From Agrobacterium albertimagni AOL15 (GTDB taxonomy: Bacteria; Pseudomonadota; Alphaproteobacteria; Rhizobiales; Rhizobiaceae), in contig NZ_ALJF01000006.1 of assembly GCF_000300855.1 (NCBI RefSeq), positions 186,001-250,000 of the forward strand: a stretch of 64,000 nucleotides of DNA. The letters run 5' to 3'. Positions 56,677 to 64,000 of the stretch are shown piece after piece (position 1 is the first letter of the stretch; each line of letters starts with the position of its first letter). The notes beneath the pieces were generated by a model that was not told the DNA's origin, made no database searches, and was given only the letters and a program-made list of their open reading frames with translations. The position numbers and the translations under genes were made by a program.

Positions 56677-57207
56677 TCACCCCATCAACGCCTTGGCCTT
56701 CTCCTTTGCCAGCCCACGCGATGCCGCAACCCCCTTCGGAAACCCGCTTCGGTCGCCGAAGTCCTGAACCGCGCCACGACGCATGTGCCGCCCTGTCGAA
56801 GCCCCTGCAGCAATGAAATCGAGCAGCGTCACGCCCGCGACCATCACAAGCGCAATCGCCACATTGTCCTGTTTGGGATTGTCGGGATGCATCGCGGATC
56901 CCAGTGCAACGATGTCGAGCCCGTCGCCGGCGATGCGGCTGGCAAGCCCCACCTCCTTGTCGACAGAAAGCGTCATCATGCCCGAGCCGATCTCGCGCAG
57001 TCCATAGGCCCTGACGGCCACCTCCTGCCCTTCCATGCCGAGTGCCCGTGTGATCCGGTGCGCGCCGAACAGCTGGACGACACCGAGCCCGATGCTGAAC
57101 CAGCCGAGGTTGCGGGCGAGCCGGTCGGACGATGAAAGCGAGCTTGGTCCTGTCTCGAGAACCTTCGGATCGCTCTTGGAACGCTTGAGTGTGCTGAGAA
57201 AATTCAT
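56677..57207 (-). CDS. Hypothetical membrane protein
   Basis: A 176-residue protein with about three hydrophobic segments (around 35-52, 66-82 and 115-135) and no signal peptide. Features are SDRLARNLGWFSIGLGVVQL, YGLREIGSGMM and NVAIALVMVAGVTLLDF. It resembles small membrane proteins often found beside zinc-dependent alcohol dehydrogenases, as here, where the ADH stop is 15 bp upstream. Function unknown. Confidence 0.65.
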   Translation of the reverse strand: MNFLSTLKRSKSDPKVLETGPSSLSSSDRLARNLGWFSIGLGVVQLFGAHRITRALGMEGQEVAVRAYGLREIGSGMMTLSVDKEVGLASRIAGDGLDIVALGSAMHPDNPKQDNVAIALVMVAGVTLLDFIAAGASTGRHMRRGAVQDFGDRSGFPKGVAASRGLAKEKAKALMG

Positions 57208-57221
57208 GACGATACCTCCGG

Positions 57222-58397
57222 TTAGGGCTTGAGCACGACCTTGATGCAGCTGTCCTGTTTGTCGCGGAACACCTTGTACATCTCCGGCCCGTCCTCGAGC
57301 CCGACGGTGTGGGTGATGACGAAGGACGGATCGAGTTCGCCCTCTTCGATGCGGCGCAGGAGATCGTCGGTCCAGCGTTTGACATGCGTCTGCCCCATGC
57401 GGAAGGTCAGCCCCTTGTTCATCGCCATGCCCATCGGGACTTTGTCGACGAGCCCGCTATAGACGCCGGGAATGGAAATGATCCCGCCCGGCCGGCAGAC
57501 ATAGATCATCTCGCGCAGCACATGCGGCCGATCGTTTTCCATCAGCATCATCTGCTTGGCCCGGTCCATCAGACTGTCCGGATGGCTCATCGAGACATGG
57601 CTCTCCATGCCGACGGCGTCGATGCATTTCTCCGGACCCTTGCCCCTGGTGAGTTCGTCGAGCCGGTCGATGACGCTCTCCTCCTTGAAGTTGATCGGAA
57701 TTGCGCCGCCAGCTTCCGCCATGGAAAGCCGCTCGGACAAATAGTCGATCGCCACGACCTGGGCTGCGCCCAGGAGAACGGCGCTGCGGATTGCCATCTG
57801 TCCGACAGGCCCGCAGCCCCAGACGACCACGGTGTCGGTAGGCTCGATCTCGCATTGCACCGCGGCCTGCCAGCCGGTGGGCAGAATGTCGCTGAGGAAG
57901 AGCGCCTGCTCGTCGCTCATGCCGTCGGGCACCTTGATATGCGTGCTGTCGGCAAAGGGGACGCGCAGATATTCCGCCTGGCCACCTGGATAACCACCGG
58001 TCAGGTGCGAATAGCCGAACAGCCCGGCTGTCGTCCGCCCGAAGGCTTTTTCCGCGAGTTCCTTCTTCCGGTTCGAGCGCTCACAGACCGAGAAATTACC
58101 GCGCTGACACTGCTCGCACTCGCCGCAGGTGATGGTGAAGGGAATGACCACACGGTCGCCCTTCTTCAGCTTGCCGTTCATGCCCGAACCGGTCTCAACG
58201 ACCTCGCCCATGGTCTCATGGCCCATGATGTCGCCCGGCATCATTGCGGGGACGAAATTGTGGAAGAGATGCAGGTCCGAGCCGCAGATCGCACAGCTTG
58301 TCACCTTGATGATCGCGTCGCGCGGATCCTCGATTTCCGGGTCCGACACCCGATCACATCGGATATCTTCCTTGCCGTGCCATACCAGTGCGCGCAT
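57222..58397 (-). CDS. Zinc-dependent alcohol dehydrogenase (formaldehyde-dehydrogenase-like)
   Basis: A 391-residue medium-chain dehydrogenase. Catalytic Zn ligands are in SCAICGSDLH and GHETMGEV; the structural Zn set is CGECEQCQRGNFSVC. The Rossmann loop WGCGPVGQMA follows around residue 195, ending in the C-terminal catalytic lobe. Context and long insert (about residue 105-125) fit the glutathione-independent formaldehyde dehydrogenase-like branch. ATG 58397 has GAGGAGG upstream; the longer frame to 58595 is unconserved. Substrate is not certain. Confidence 0.9.
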   Translation of the reverse strand: MRALVWHGKEDIRCDRVSDPEIEDPRDAIIKVTSCAICGSDLHLFHNFVPAMMPGDIMGHETMGEVVETGSGMNGKLKKGDRVVIPFTITCGECEQCQRGNFSVCERSNRKKELAEKAFGRTTAGLFGYSHLTGGYPGGQAEYLRVPFADSTHIKVPDGMSDEQALFLSDILPTGWQAAVQCEIEPTDTVVVWGCGPVGQMAIRSAVLLGAAQVVAIDYLSERLSMAEAGGAIPINFKEESVIDRLDELTRGKGPEKCIDAVGMESHVSMSHPDSLMDRAKQMMLMENDRPHVLREMIYVCRPGGIISIPGVYSGLVDKVPMGMAMNKGLTFRMGQTHVKRWTDDLLRRIEEGELDPSFVITHTVGLEDGPEMYKVFRDKQDSCIKVVLKP

Positions 58398-58517
58398 CCG
58401 GGCCTCCTCATTGCCATCTGTTGATGCCTGCCCAACACGCGCTGCACCGAAGGGTTCCTCAAGAATTTCCAGGACCCGCTCTCGACAATCCCCGGGCAAA
58501 GGGAAACATTGCAAGGC

Positions 58518-58967
58518 ATGACGATACCCCTCACCCTCTCGGACACCGTTCCCGAATCCGCCCGCGATTCCATCCTCGCCAGCATCAAGGCGCACAACGA
58601 AACGCTGCTTGGCGCAACGGATAGAAAAGAGATCTACATCCCGATCACCGCCGATGACGGCACGGTCGACGGTGGCCTCGTCGGCTATACCGGCCGGGGG
58701 TGGCTGTTTGTGGAATTGCTCGCAGTTCCCGAGCGCCTGCGCGGTCAGGGCATGGCCGGGGCGCTACTGGCACATGCTGAAGAGGAAGCGAGAGCCCGCG
58801 GCTGCATCGGCTCTTACATCGACACGATCAATCCGGTCGCCTGCCGCGCCTATGAGCGTGCCGGCTACCACGTCTTCGGCCGCATCGAGGATTTTGCCAA
58901 GGGCTACGATATCTGCTGGCTGATCAAGCGCTTCGGCGAAGCGCTTGAGGAGACGTCTGACGCCTAA
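58518..58967 (+). CDS. GNAT N-acetyltransferase
   Basis: A 149-residue GNAT protein: LFVELLAVPERLRGQGMAGALLAHAE is the acetyl-CoA loop and ACRAYERAGYHVFG the C-terminal strand. ATG 58518 is preceded by a weak AAGGGAAA; a TTG at 58509 has better spacing. It overlaps the opposite GNAT gene by four bases at its end and is divergent from the ADH gene. Substrate unknown. Confidence 0.85.
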   Translation: MTIPLTLSDTVPESARDSILASIKAHNETLLGATDRKEIYIPITADDGTVDGGLVGYTGRGWLFVELLAVPERLRGQGMAGALLAHAEEEARARGCIGSYIDTINPVACRAYERAGYHVFGRIEDFAKGYDICWLIKRFGEALEETSDA

Positions 58968-59518
58968 GCGTAGGCGCGATCCGGGGCCTCGTCGGCCGCC
59001 GCAGGCATCTTCGCCCCGCAGTCCCGCCAGGCGATCACACCCTTCAACCGGTCGTGCACGTCGTCGGCCAAAGGCACGACCAGCACCCGGTTTGGATCGA
59101 CAGGACCGGGAAAGGCTAGCGCCTGGTAGGCGACCTTCTCGAAGCCGAGCGGCATGTAATAGGGCGGATCACCGATCAGGATGACACCTTCCGAGCCCTT
59201 CCGCCGCGCCGCCTCGATCGCGATCCGCACGAGTTCGCGGCCAATGCCCCGGTTCTTGTGGGAGGGGCGGACAGCAAGCGGTCCGAGCAGATGCCCTTGG
59301 ACGCCGCCGGCCAGAACCGGCGTCATGCGCACCGAGGCAATCGTCTCGCCATTGTCGGTGCAGATGAAGGAAAGTGACCGGTCATGTGGCCCCTGCTCGC
59401 GGATGCGCGCTGCCGCACGGGTGTGCCGGCCAGGACCAAAAGCTTCTTCGTTGATGAGTTCAATGACCGCGTCGTGCGACGCATCCTCGGTGAGGTAGAC
59501 AAGGCCGGAGTGAAACAT
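58964..59518 (-). CDS. GNAT N-acetyltransferase
   Basis: A 184-residue GNAT protein similar to the YhbS group. LGPLAVRPSHKNRGIGRELVRIAIEAA is the acetyl-CoA loop and IGDPPYYMPLGFEKV the C-terminal strand. ATG 59518 is chosen at the beginning of the conserved part; a longer frame reaches 59548. Its 3' end overlaps the convergent GNAT gene. Confidence 0.87.
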   Translation of the reverse strand: MFHSGLVYLTEDASHDAVIELINEEAFGPGRHTRAAARIREQGPHDRSLSFICTDNGETIASVRMTPVLAGGVQGHLLGPLAVRPSHKNRGIGRELVRIAIEAARRKGSEGVILIGDPPYYMPLGFEKVAYQALAFPGPVDPNRVLVVPLADDVHDRLKGVIAWRDCGAKMPAAADEAPDRAYA

Positions 59519-59766
59519 GGATGACCGAAACCAATAGACAGACAGCAATAGGGTTCACGCGCACGAAATTCGTGCGTTCGAGAGCTTCAGCGTCGTCGTG
59601 GGTTCCGTGCGATGGTCATCGGGGCCTTCAAATCTTGAGTTTTGTTCCGATAGCAGCAAATTTTCTCGCCGTCCAACGGAAAACGCACTGTTCAACCCAT
59701 CGCCCCTCGCAATTGCAGCCAGCAGCCGTATCTTGCCGGTCAAGTTGAAACGAGAAGGAAGCGACC

Positions 59767-60750
59767 ATGGGTAGACTGGTGGATGGCGTCTGGCAGGACG
59801 TCTGGTACGACACGAAATCGACCTCGGGGCACTTCAAGAGGGCTGACTCGAGCTTCCGCAACTGGGTGACCGCAGACGGCTCCGCCGGCCCTTCCGGCAA
59901 GGGCGGTTTCAAGGCAGAGGCAGGTCGCTACCACCTCTATGTCTCCTATGCCTGCCCCTGGGCGCATCGCACGCTGATCTTCCGCAAGCTGAAAGGTCTC
60001 GAAGACCTGATTTCGGTCTCGGTCGTCGATCCCTTGATGCTGAAGAATGGCTGGGAATTTCATGACCGTGATGGCGCAACACCCGACCATCTCTTCGGCT
60101 CGGACTATCTCTGGCAGGTCTATGTCAAGGCCGACCCGGAATTCTCGGGTCGCGTGACGGTCCCGGTGCTCTGGGACAAGCATCAGGGCACAATCGTCTC
60201 GAATGAGTCCTCCGAGATCATCCGCATGCTCAATTCGGCCTTCGACGACCTCACCGGCTCGACCCTCGACATGCACCCCGAAGATCTGCATGCGGAGATC
60301 GACGAGGTGAACGCCCGCATTTACGACACCGTCAACAACGGCGTCTACAAGGCCGGTTTTGCCACCACCCAGGAAGCTTACGAAAGCGCCGTCTATCCGC
60401 TGTTCGAGACGCTCGACTGGCTGGAGAAGCGGCTAGAAGACCAGCGCTACCTCTTCGGCAGCCGCATGACGGAAGCCGACTGGCGACTCTTCACCACGCT
60501 GGTGCGCTTCGACCCCGTCTATGTCGGCCACTTCAAGTGCAACATCCGCCGCATCGCGGACTATCCGGCGCTCTCGGCCTATCTGCGCGACCTCTACCAG
60601 ACGCCGGGCATCGCCGAGACGGTCGAGATGCGCCACATCAAGCATCACTATTATCGCAGCCACACCATGATCAATCCGACCGGCGTCGTTCCCGTCGGCC
60701 CGTACGAGGACCTGATGGCACCGCACGGCCGGGAAAAGCTCGGCGCCTGA
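59767..60750 (+). CDS. Glutathionyl-hydroquinone reductase-like GST (YqjG/Ecm4 family)
   Basis: A 327-residue omega-class GST. The catalytic motif YACPWAHRT (Cys near residue 61) and SNESSEIIRMLN at the GSH site are typical of glutathionyl-hydroquinone reductases, which remove glutathione from conjugated quinols. The C-terminal helical domain is complete, as are GRMTEADWRLF and KCNIRRIADYP. ATG 59767 has GAAGG upstream. It converges with the Nudix gene with only 2 bp between. Confidence 0.92.
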   Translation: MGRLVDGVWQDVWYDTKSTSGHFKRADSSFRNWVTADGSAGPSGKGGFKAEAGRYHLYVSYACPWAHRTLIFRKLKGLEDLISVSVVDPLMLKNGWEFHDRDGATPDHLFGSDYLWQVYVKADPEFSGRVTVPVLWDKHQGTIVSNESSEIIRMLNSAFDDLTGSTLDMHPEDLHAEIDEVNARIYDTVNNGVYKAGFATTQEAYESAVYPLFETLDWLEKRLEDQRYLFGSRMTEADWRLFTTLVRFDPVYVGHFKCNIRRIADYPALSAYLRDLYQTPGIAETVEMRHIKHHYYRSHTMINPTGVVPVGPYEDLMAPHGREKLGA

Positions 60751-60752
60751 GC

Positions 60753-61259
60753 CTACCAGTGATGCGCGGGGGCGATCTCCCCGCGCAGTTCCGCGATCCG
60801 CCGCTGCGTCGCCTGGGTCACGCCCTCCGGCAGTGCATCGAGGTCGAAAAAGCCCGCCTCGGCAATCTCCCGATCCGCCGGACGGGCCGCTGTCTGGCGC
60901 ACATTGACGCGGTAGAGCAGGACGTGATCGCGCCGGCTGATGCGCGCGTTGAAGTACACATGAAAGAGCGCGGGTTCGTCGACGGCTTCAAGATTGCCCT
61001 CTTCTCGCATCTCCTTGAGAAGCGCCTCGACCGCCGTTTCGCCGCGCTCCACGCCGCCACCCGGCATATGCCAGCCCGGCACATAGGTGTGCCGGACGAG
61101 GAATATCCGTCCAGTCTCGTCGAAACAGGCGGCGCGAACGCCGAGCGTCATCCCGCGATTGACGGCGAAATACACATGCAGAAGGCGAATGAGGAACCTC
61201 TTGGGCCATCCGAGCCTTTCGCTATCGGCGCCCCGCACGGTGCCTCCTGCTGGCTTCAT
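60753..61259 (-). CDS. Nudix hydrolase
   Basis: A 168-residue Nudix protein. The box reads GGGVERGETAVEALLKEMREEGN, matching the family except that the last part is shortened by one residue (REEGN rather than REExGU), a variant seen in relatives. Preceding that is HMPGGG. The product starts MKPAGGTVRG at 61259, with other potential starts inside. Substrate unknown; it lies divergent to the metallophosphoesterase. Confidence 0.82.
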   Translation of the reverse strand: MKPAGGTVRGADSERLGWPKRFLIRLLHVYFAVNRGMTLGVRAACFDETGRIFLVRHTYVPGWHMPGGGVERGETAVEALLKEMREEGNLEAVDEPALFHVYFNARISRRDHVLLYRVNVRQTAARPADREIAEAGFFDLDALPEGVTQATQRRIAELRGEIAPAHHW

Positions 61260-61300
61260 TTTCCTTGCCCCTCGGTTTCAGCGCCGCTAAGAGAAGCGCC

Positions 61301-62209
61301 ATGTTCAAGCTCGCCCACATCTCCGACGTGCATCTCGGCCCGCTGCCGAACCTGACGATCCGGGAATTGGCCTCGAAGCGGATTACGGGCTATGTGAACT
61401 GGCATCGCAACCGCCGCAAGCATCTTTTCCCCAATGCGCTGCAAATGGTTCTGGACGGGCTGCGTGCCGAAAATCCCGATCATCTGGCGATCACGGGCGA
61501 TCTGGTAAACCTCGCCTCGAAGCTTGAGGTGAAGCTCGTTGCGGAATGGCTGAGTGAAGCGGGCGCGCCGCTCGACACGTCCGTTGTTCCGGGCAATCAC
61601 GACGCCTATGTGCCCGGCGCACACGAGCGCTCGGTCCAGGCCTGGTACGACTACATGCGCGGCGACGACGATCCGCTGATCTTCCAGGACGACCACAAGC
61701 TCTTCCCCTATATCCGCCGCCGTGGCCCGGTCGCGCTAATCGGCTGCTCCACCTCGATCGCCACCCCACCCTTTTCCGCCCAAGGCTATTTCAGCGGTCG
61801 CCAGGCCCGCGAGACCGCAGCACTTCTGAAAGCCGCCGGCGAGGAAGGCCTGTTTCGCGTGGTGATGATCCACCACCCGCCGATCCGCGGAGCCGCCCCC
61901 CAGCACAAGCGCATGATCGGCATCCGCCGTTTCGCAGCCGCCATCCGCACCGGCGGCGCCGAACTCGTGCTGCACGGTCACACCCATCTCAACACGCTCT
62001 ACTGGCTGACGGACCGCGAGAAGAACGTCCCCGTCGTCGGCATCGCCTCGGCAAGCCAGGGGCCTGGCGCCAAGAAACCCGCCGCCGGCTACAATCTCTT
62101 CTCGATCGATGGCGAAGCCGGAAACTGGCAACTCGACTGGCAGCGCTACAAGATCGAGCGGGAGGATGCGCCGCTGAAGCTCGACCACAGCGAAAGACTG
62201 CTCGGCTAA
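61301..62209 (+). CDS. Metallophosphoesterase
   Basis: A 302-residue calcineurin-like phosphoesterase with the full metal set: DVHLG (D-x-H), GDLVN (GD), GNHDAY (GNHD), HHPP and GHTHLN (GHxH). Related rhizobial enzymes hydrolyse cyclic nucleotides or nucleotide esters. ATG 61301 has GAGAAG upstream; a longer frame begins 61265. It converges with the alpha/beta hydrolase with 4 bp between. Confidence 0.92.
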   Translation: MFKLAHISDVHLGPLPNLTIRELASKRITGYVNWHRNRRKHLFPNALQMVLDGLRAENPDHLAITGDLVNLASKLEVKLVAEWLSEAGAPLDTSVVPGNHDAYVPGAHERSVQAWYDYMRGDDDPLIFQDDHKLFPYIRRRGPVALIGCSTSIATPPFSAQGYFSGRQARETAALLKAAGEEGLFRVVMIHHPPIRGAAPQHKRMIGIRRFAAAIRTGGAELVLHGHTHLNTLYWLTDREKNVPVVGIASASQGPGAKKPAAGYNLFSIDGEAGNWQLDWQRYKIEREDAPLKLDHSERLLG

Positions 62210-62213
62210 ACTC

Positions 62214-62990
62214 CTAGCCTTCAGCCATCGCCGCCCGGATGGCCGCCGCCACCCTATCCGGCGCCTCGTCGATCAGCATGTGGCCTGCAGCCTCGATCAG
62301 TGTGACCTCAGCCCCCTGCCAGATGTTTTTTGCCTGCGCGACCGGCAGGATCGGGTCGGAAGTTCCCCAGAGCAATCGCGTAGGAATGCCGAGATCGGGA
62401 AATGAGGAAAGCGGCAACGTCCCCTGCCCGATCCGTTCATCGGTTTCCACGAGGAAGGATTGGAGGATCTCCATCAGTCGATCCGTCGCCCCGGCAATCC
62501 GTCGAGCAGCCGCGAGCCGGTCGAGACCCGCTGCCTCGAACGCAACGCCCTGGGCAGCCATCGCGGCCAACCCGCCAGCCAACTCGTCGGGTTCGACGGC
62601 CAGGCCGTAACGCTGCAAGGCCCGATGGTCGATCTCGGATCCAAAGCCACCAGGCGACACAAGCGTCAGGGATGCCACCCGATCCCTCGCCCTGAGCGCG
62701 ATCAAACTGGCAATCGCTCCGCCCATGGAATGGCCACAGAGATGGAAAAACGACAATCCGCGTTTGTCGAAATCATCGAGAATGGCCTTGGCCATCACAC
62801 CGGCATGCCCGACGCCCCCAGCGTCGAGCGAGCGTCCGTGCCCGGGCAGGTCATAGAGGAGAAGCGGCAAACCCGGATCAAGCCGCGCGATGACCGGCGC
62901 CCAGGAGGCGCCGATCCCGCCGAAACCATGCAGAAGCACGAGCGGAGCCTTTGCCGAGGACAAATGTCGAACCTCGGCGAAGAGCGTCAT
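62214..62990 (-). CDS. Alpha/beta hydrolase
   Basis: A 258-residue alpha/beta hydrolase with a full triad: oxyanion-hole VLLHGFGGIG, nucleophile elbow GHSMGG (about 93), Asp in WGTSDPILPV and His in EAAGHMLIDE. Such enzymes in rhizobia range from acetoin-dehydrogenase E2-like to esterase or dehalogenase activities; substrate is not evident. ATG 62990 starts MTLFAEV. It lies 4 bp after leuA, and probably shares its transcript. Confidence 0.87.
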   Translation of the reverse strand: MTLFAEVRHLSSAKAPLVLLHGFGGIGASWAPVIARLDPGLPLLLYDLPGHGRSLDAGGVGHAGVMAKAILDDFDKRGLSFFHLCGHSMGGAIASLIALRARDRVASLTLVSPGGFGSEIDHRALQRYGLAVEPDELAGGLAAMAAQGVAFEAAGLDRLAAARRIAGATDRLMEILQSFLVETDERIGQGTLPLSSFPDLGIPTRLLWGTSDPILPVAQAKNIWQGAEVTLIEAAGHMLIDEAPDRVAAAIRAAMAEG

Positions 62991-62994
62991 GGCA

Positions 62995-63999
62995 TCAGGC
63001 CTTCTTCTGCTCATCCAACACACGGTTGGCGGCCGAGACGATCGCCTCAAGCGAAGCCGTCACAATGTTCGTATTGATGCCGGCACCGAACAGCTTGCCG
63101 CCGGCATGGGCCATCTCGACATAGGCAATCGCCGCTGCGTTCGAACCATGCTGCAGCGAATGCTCGGAATAGTCCTGCACCGAGAGGTCGATGCCGAGAT
63201 AGGTCGACAGCGCATTGACGAATCCGTCGATCGGACCCGTGCCCTTGCCCTCGATCCGCTTGGTCTCGCCGTTATCGGTAATCTCCGCGGCAACGACCCG
63301 CACACCCTTCTGGTCGGAACCGGCGGGAAAGGTGTGGTGATCGACGAACTTGATGCGCGCGCCGGTCTGATCGACATAACGTTCGATAAAGCGGTCGTAA
63401 ATCTTCTTCGACGGCAGCTCCTTGCCTTCTTCGTCGGTGATCCGCTGGATATCCTCGCGGAACTCGATCTGCAGGTTGCGCGGCAGGTTGATGCCGTAGT
63501 CTTCAGCCAGGATATAGGCGATGCCGCCCTTGCCGGACTGCGAGTTGATCCGGATGATCGCCTCATAGGTGCGGCCCACATCCTGCGGATCGATCGGCAG
63601 ATACGGCACTTCCCATACAGGGGAATTGGCCTTCTTAATCGCCTTCATGCCCTTGTTGATCGCATCCTGATGCGAGCCGGAGAAGGCCGTATAGACCAGT
63701 TCGCCGACATAAGGGTGGCGCTCAGGGATCACCATCTCGTTGGAATATTCGTAAACGGCCTTGATCCGCTCGATGTCGGAGCAGTCCAGCTCCGGATCGA
63801 CGCCCTGCGTGTACATGTTCAGCGCCAGCGTCACGATATCGACATTGCCGGTGCGCTCGCCATTGCCGAACAGAGTGCCCTCGACACGGTCGGCACCGGC
63901 CATCAGACCCAGTTCGGTTGCGGCAATGCCGGTTCCGCGGTCGTTGTGCGGATGCAGCGAGATCAGCACGTTCTCGCGGTTGTCGATATTGCGGCACAT
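62995..63999 (-). CDS. leuA: 2-isopropylmalate synthase, C-terminal part (cut by window edge)
   Basis: Leucine synthesis: condenses 2-oxoisovalerate with acetyl-CoA. Only the last 334 residues are present; the gene runs off the right edge. The SLHPHNDRGTGIAA motif carries the metal-binding His pair, followed by GADRVEGTLFGNGERTGN. The long form with a regulatory C-terminal domain (AAAIAYVEMAHAGGK) fits the type II LeuA of alphaproteobacteria, subject to leucine inhibition. The ORF is open at the edge; its start is not in the window. Confidence 0.94.
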   Translation of the reverse strand: MCRNIDNRENVLISLHPHNDRGTGIAATELGLMAGADRVEGTLFGNGERTGNVDIVTLALNMYTQGVDPELDCSDIERIKAVYEYSNEMVIPERHPYVGELVYTAFSGSHQDAINKGMKAIKKANSPVWEVPYLPIDPQDVGRTYEAIIRINSQSGKGGIAYILAEDYGINLPRNLQIEFREDIQRITDEEGKELPSKKIYDRFIERYVDQTGARIKFVDHHTFPAGSDQKGVRVVAAEITDNGETKRIEGKGTGPIDGFVNALSTYLGIDLSVQDYSEHSLQHGSNAAAIAYVEMAHAGGKLFGAGINTNIVTASLEAIVSAANRVLDEQKKA

Positions 64000-64000
64000 C

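Noticed and set aside
58345..58595. Longer start for the zinc alcohol dehydrogenase
   Set aside because: The extra upstream residues are unconserved and there is a strong ribosome site before the ATG at 58397.

Overview
The window looks like a chromosomal segment of an alphaproteobacterium of the Rhizobiaceae (Rhizobium/Agrobacterium/Neorhizobium type). This rests on high GC with strong G/C third-position bias, a rhizobial-style complement (ubiK-lgt, clpS-ychF, petABC with a separate cytochrome c1, L25 with the long C-terminal domain, tandem chemoreceptors ending in a Trp/Phe pentapeptide), and promoter candidates fitting CTTGAC-N17-CTATAT. The species cannot be named from sequence reading alone. 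I see no rRNA, tRNA, CRISPR array, insertion sequence or prophage. Almost all of it is ordinary, densely packed core genome.

Layout. 0.4-6.9 kb: ubiK facing lgt, then a MidA-type methyltransferase, pgeF, an M24-fold protein, a lipoprotein and prs. 7.1-13.3 kb: an HTH protein, then a minus-strand aldehyde unit (AAA-less AcoR-like regulator, aldehyde dehydrogenase, DUF779 protein) and an MHYT-GGDEF-EAL protein. 13.6-19.4 kb: rplY with promoter and terminator, a HAMP-PAS-GGDEF-EAL protein followed 24 bp later by a periplasmic binding protein, pth and prmB. 19.4-22.6 kb: TetR/Rid-family divergent pair with a triple operator, a small protein with clpS, and ychF. 22.6-25.6 kb: DUF2892 and Crp/Fnr genes divergent from two MaoC-fold genes and a glutathione peroxidase; apt. 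25.7-28.5 kb: petABC. 28.8-39.2 kb: two paralogous ABC exporters flanking a degenerate GGDEF protein, a paired small DMT transporter and two chemoreceptors. 39.5-47.97 kb: trmL, a GxSxG-motif protein with a disordered tail, a divergent orphan flagellin, hemF, small proteins, a fasciclin protein, then a frameshifted DUF1285 gene translationally coupled to a CoA-type Nudix hydrolase and a CCA-adding-type enzyme. 48.1-55 kb: a four-gene MoxR/DUF58/DUF4159/membrane-protein operon. 55-64 kb: GNAT acetyltransferases, a truncated antitoxin-like gene, an endonuclease-family protein, a zinc alcohol dehydrogenase, a glutathionyl-hydroquinone-reductase-like protein, Nudix, metallophosphoesterase, alpha/beta hydrolase and the 3' part of leuA running off the right end.

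How genes fit together. The best-supported units are petABC (cytochrome bc1), regulator-ALDH-DUF779 (aldehyde oxidation), MoxR-DUF58-DUF4159-membrane protein (probable envelope chaperone system), DUF1285-Nudix-CCA (overlapping ATGA junctions), MaoC-MaoC-GPx (overlapping ATGA junctions) and the GGDEF/EAL-binding protein pair (possible ligand input into c-di-GMP turnover). Three c-di-GMP-related proteins lie within about 20 kb: two look catalytically competent and one looks dead.

No clearly new multi-gene system was found. The most interesting points are an apparent single-base frameshift in the DUF1285 gene, an M24-fold protein that has lost its metal ligands, a ClpS with an altered gatekeeper position, an orphan flagellin with an atypical N-terminus, a triple palindromic operator, and the APDEL pseudo-GGDEF protein.
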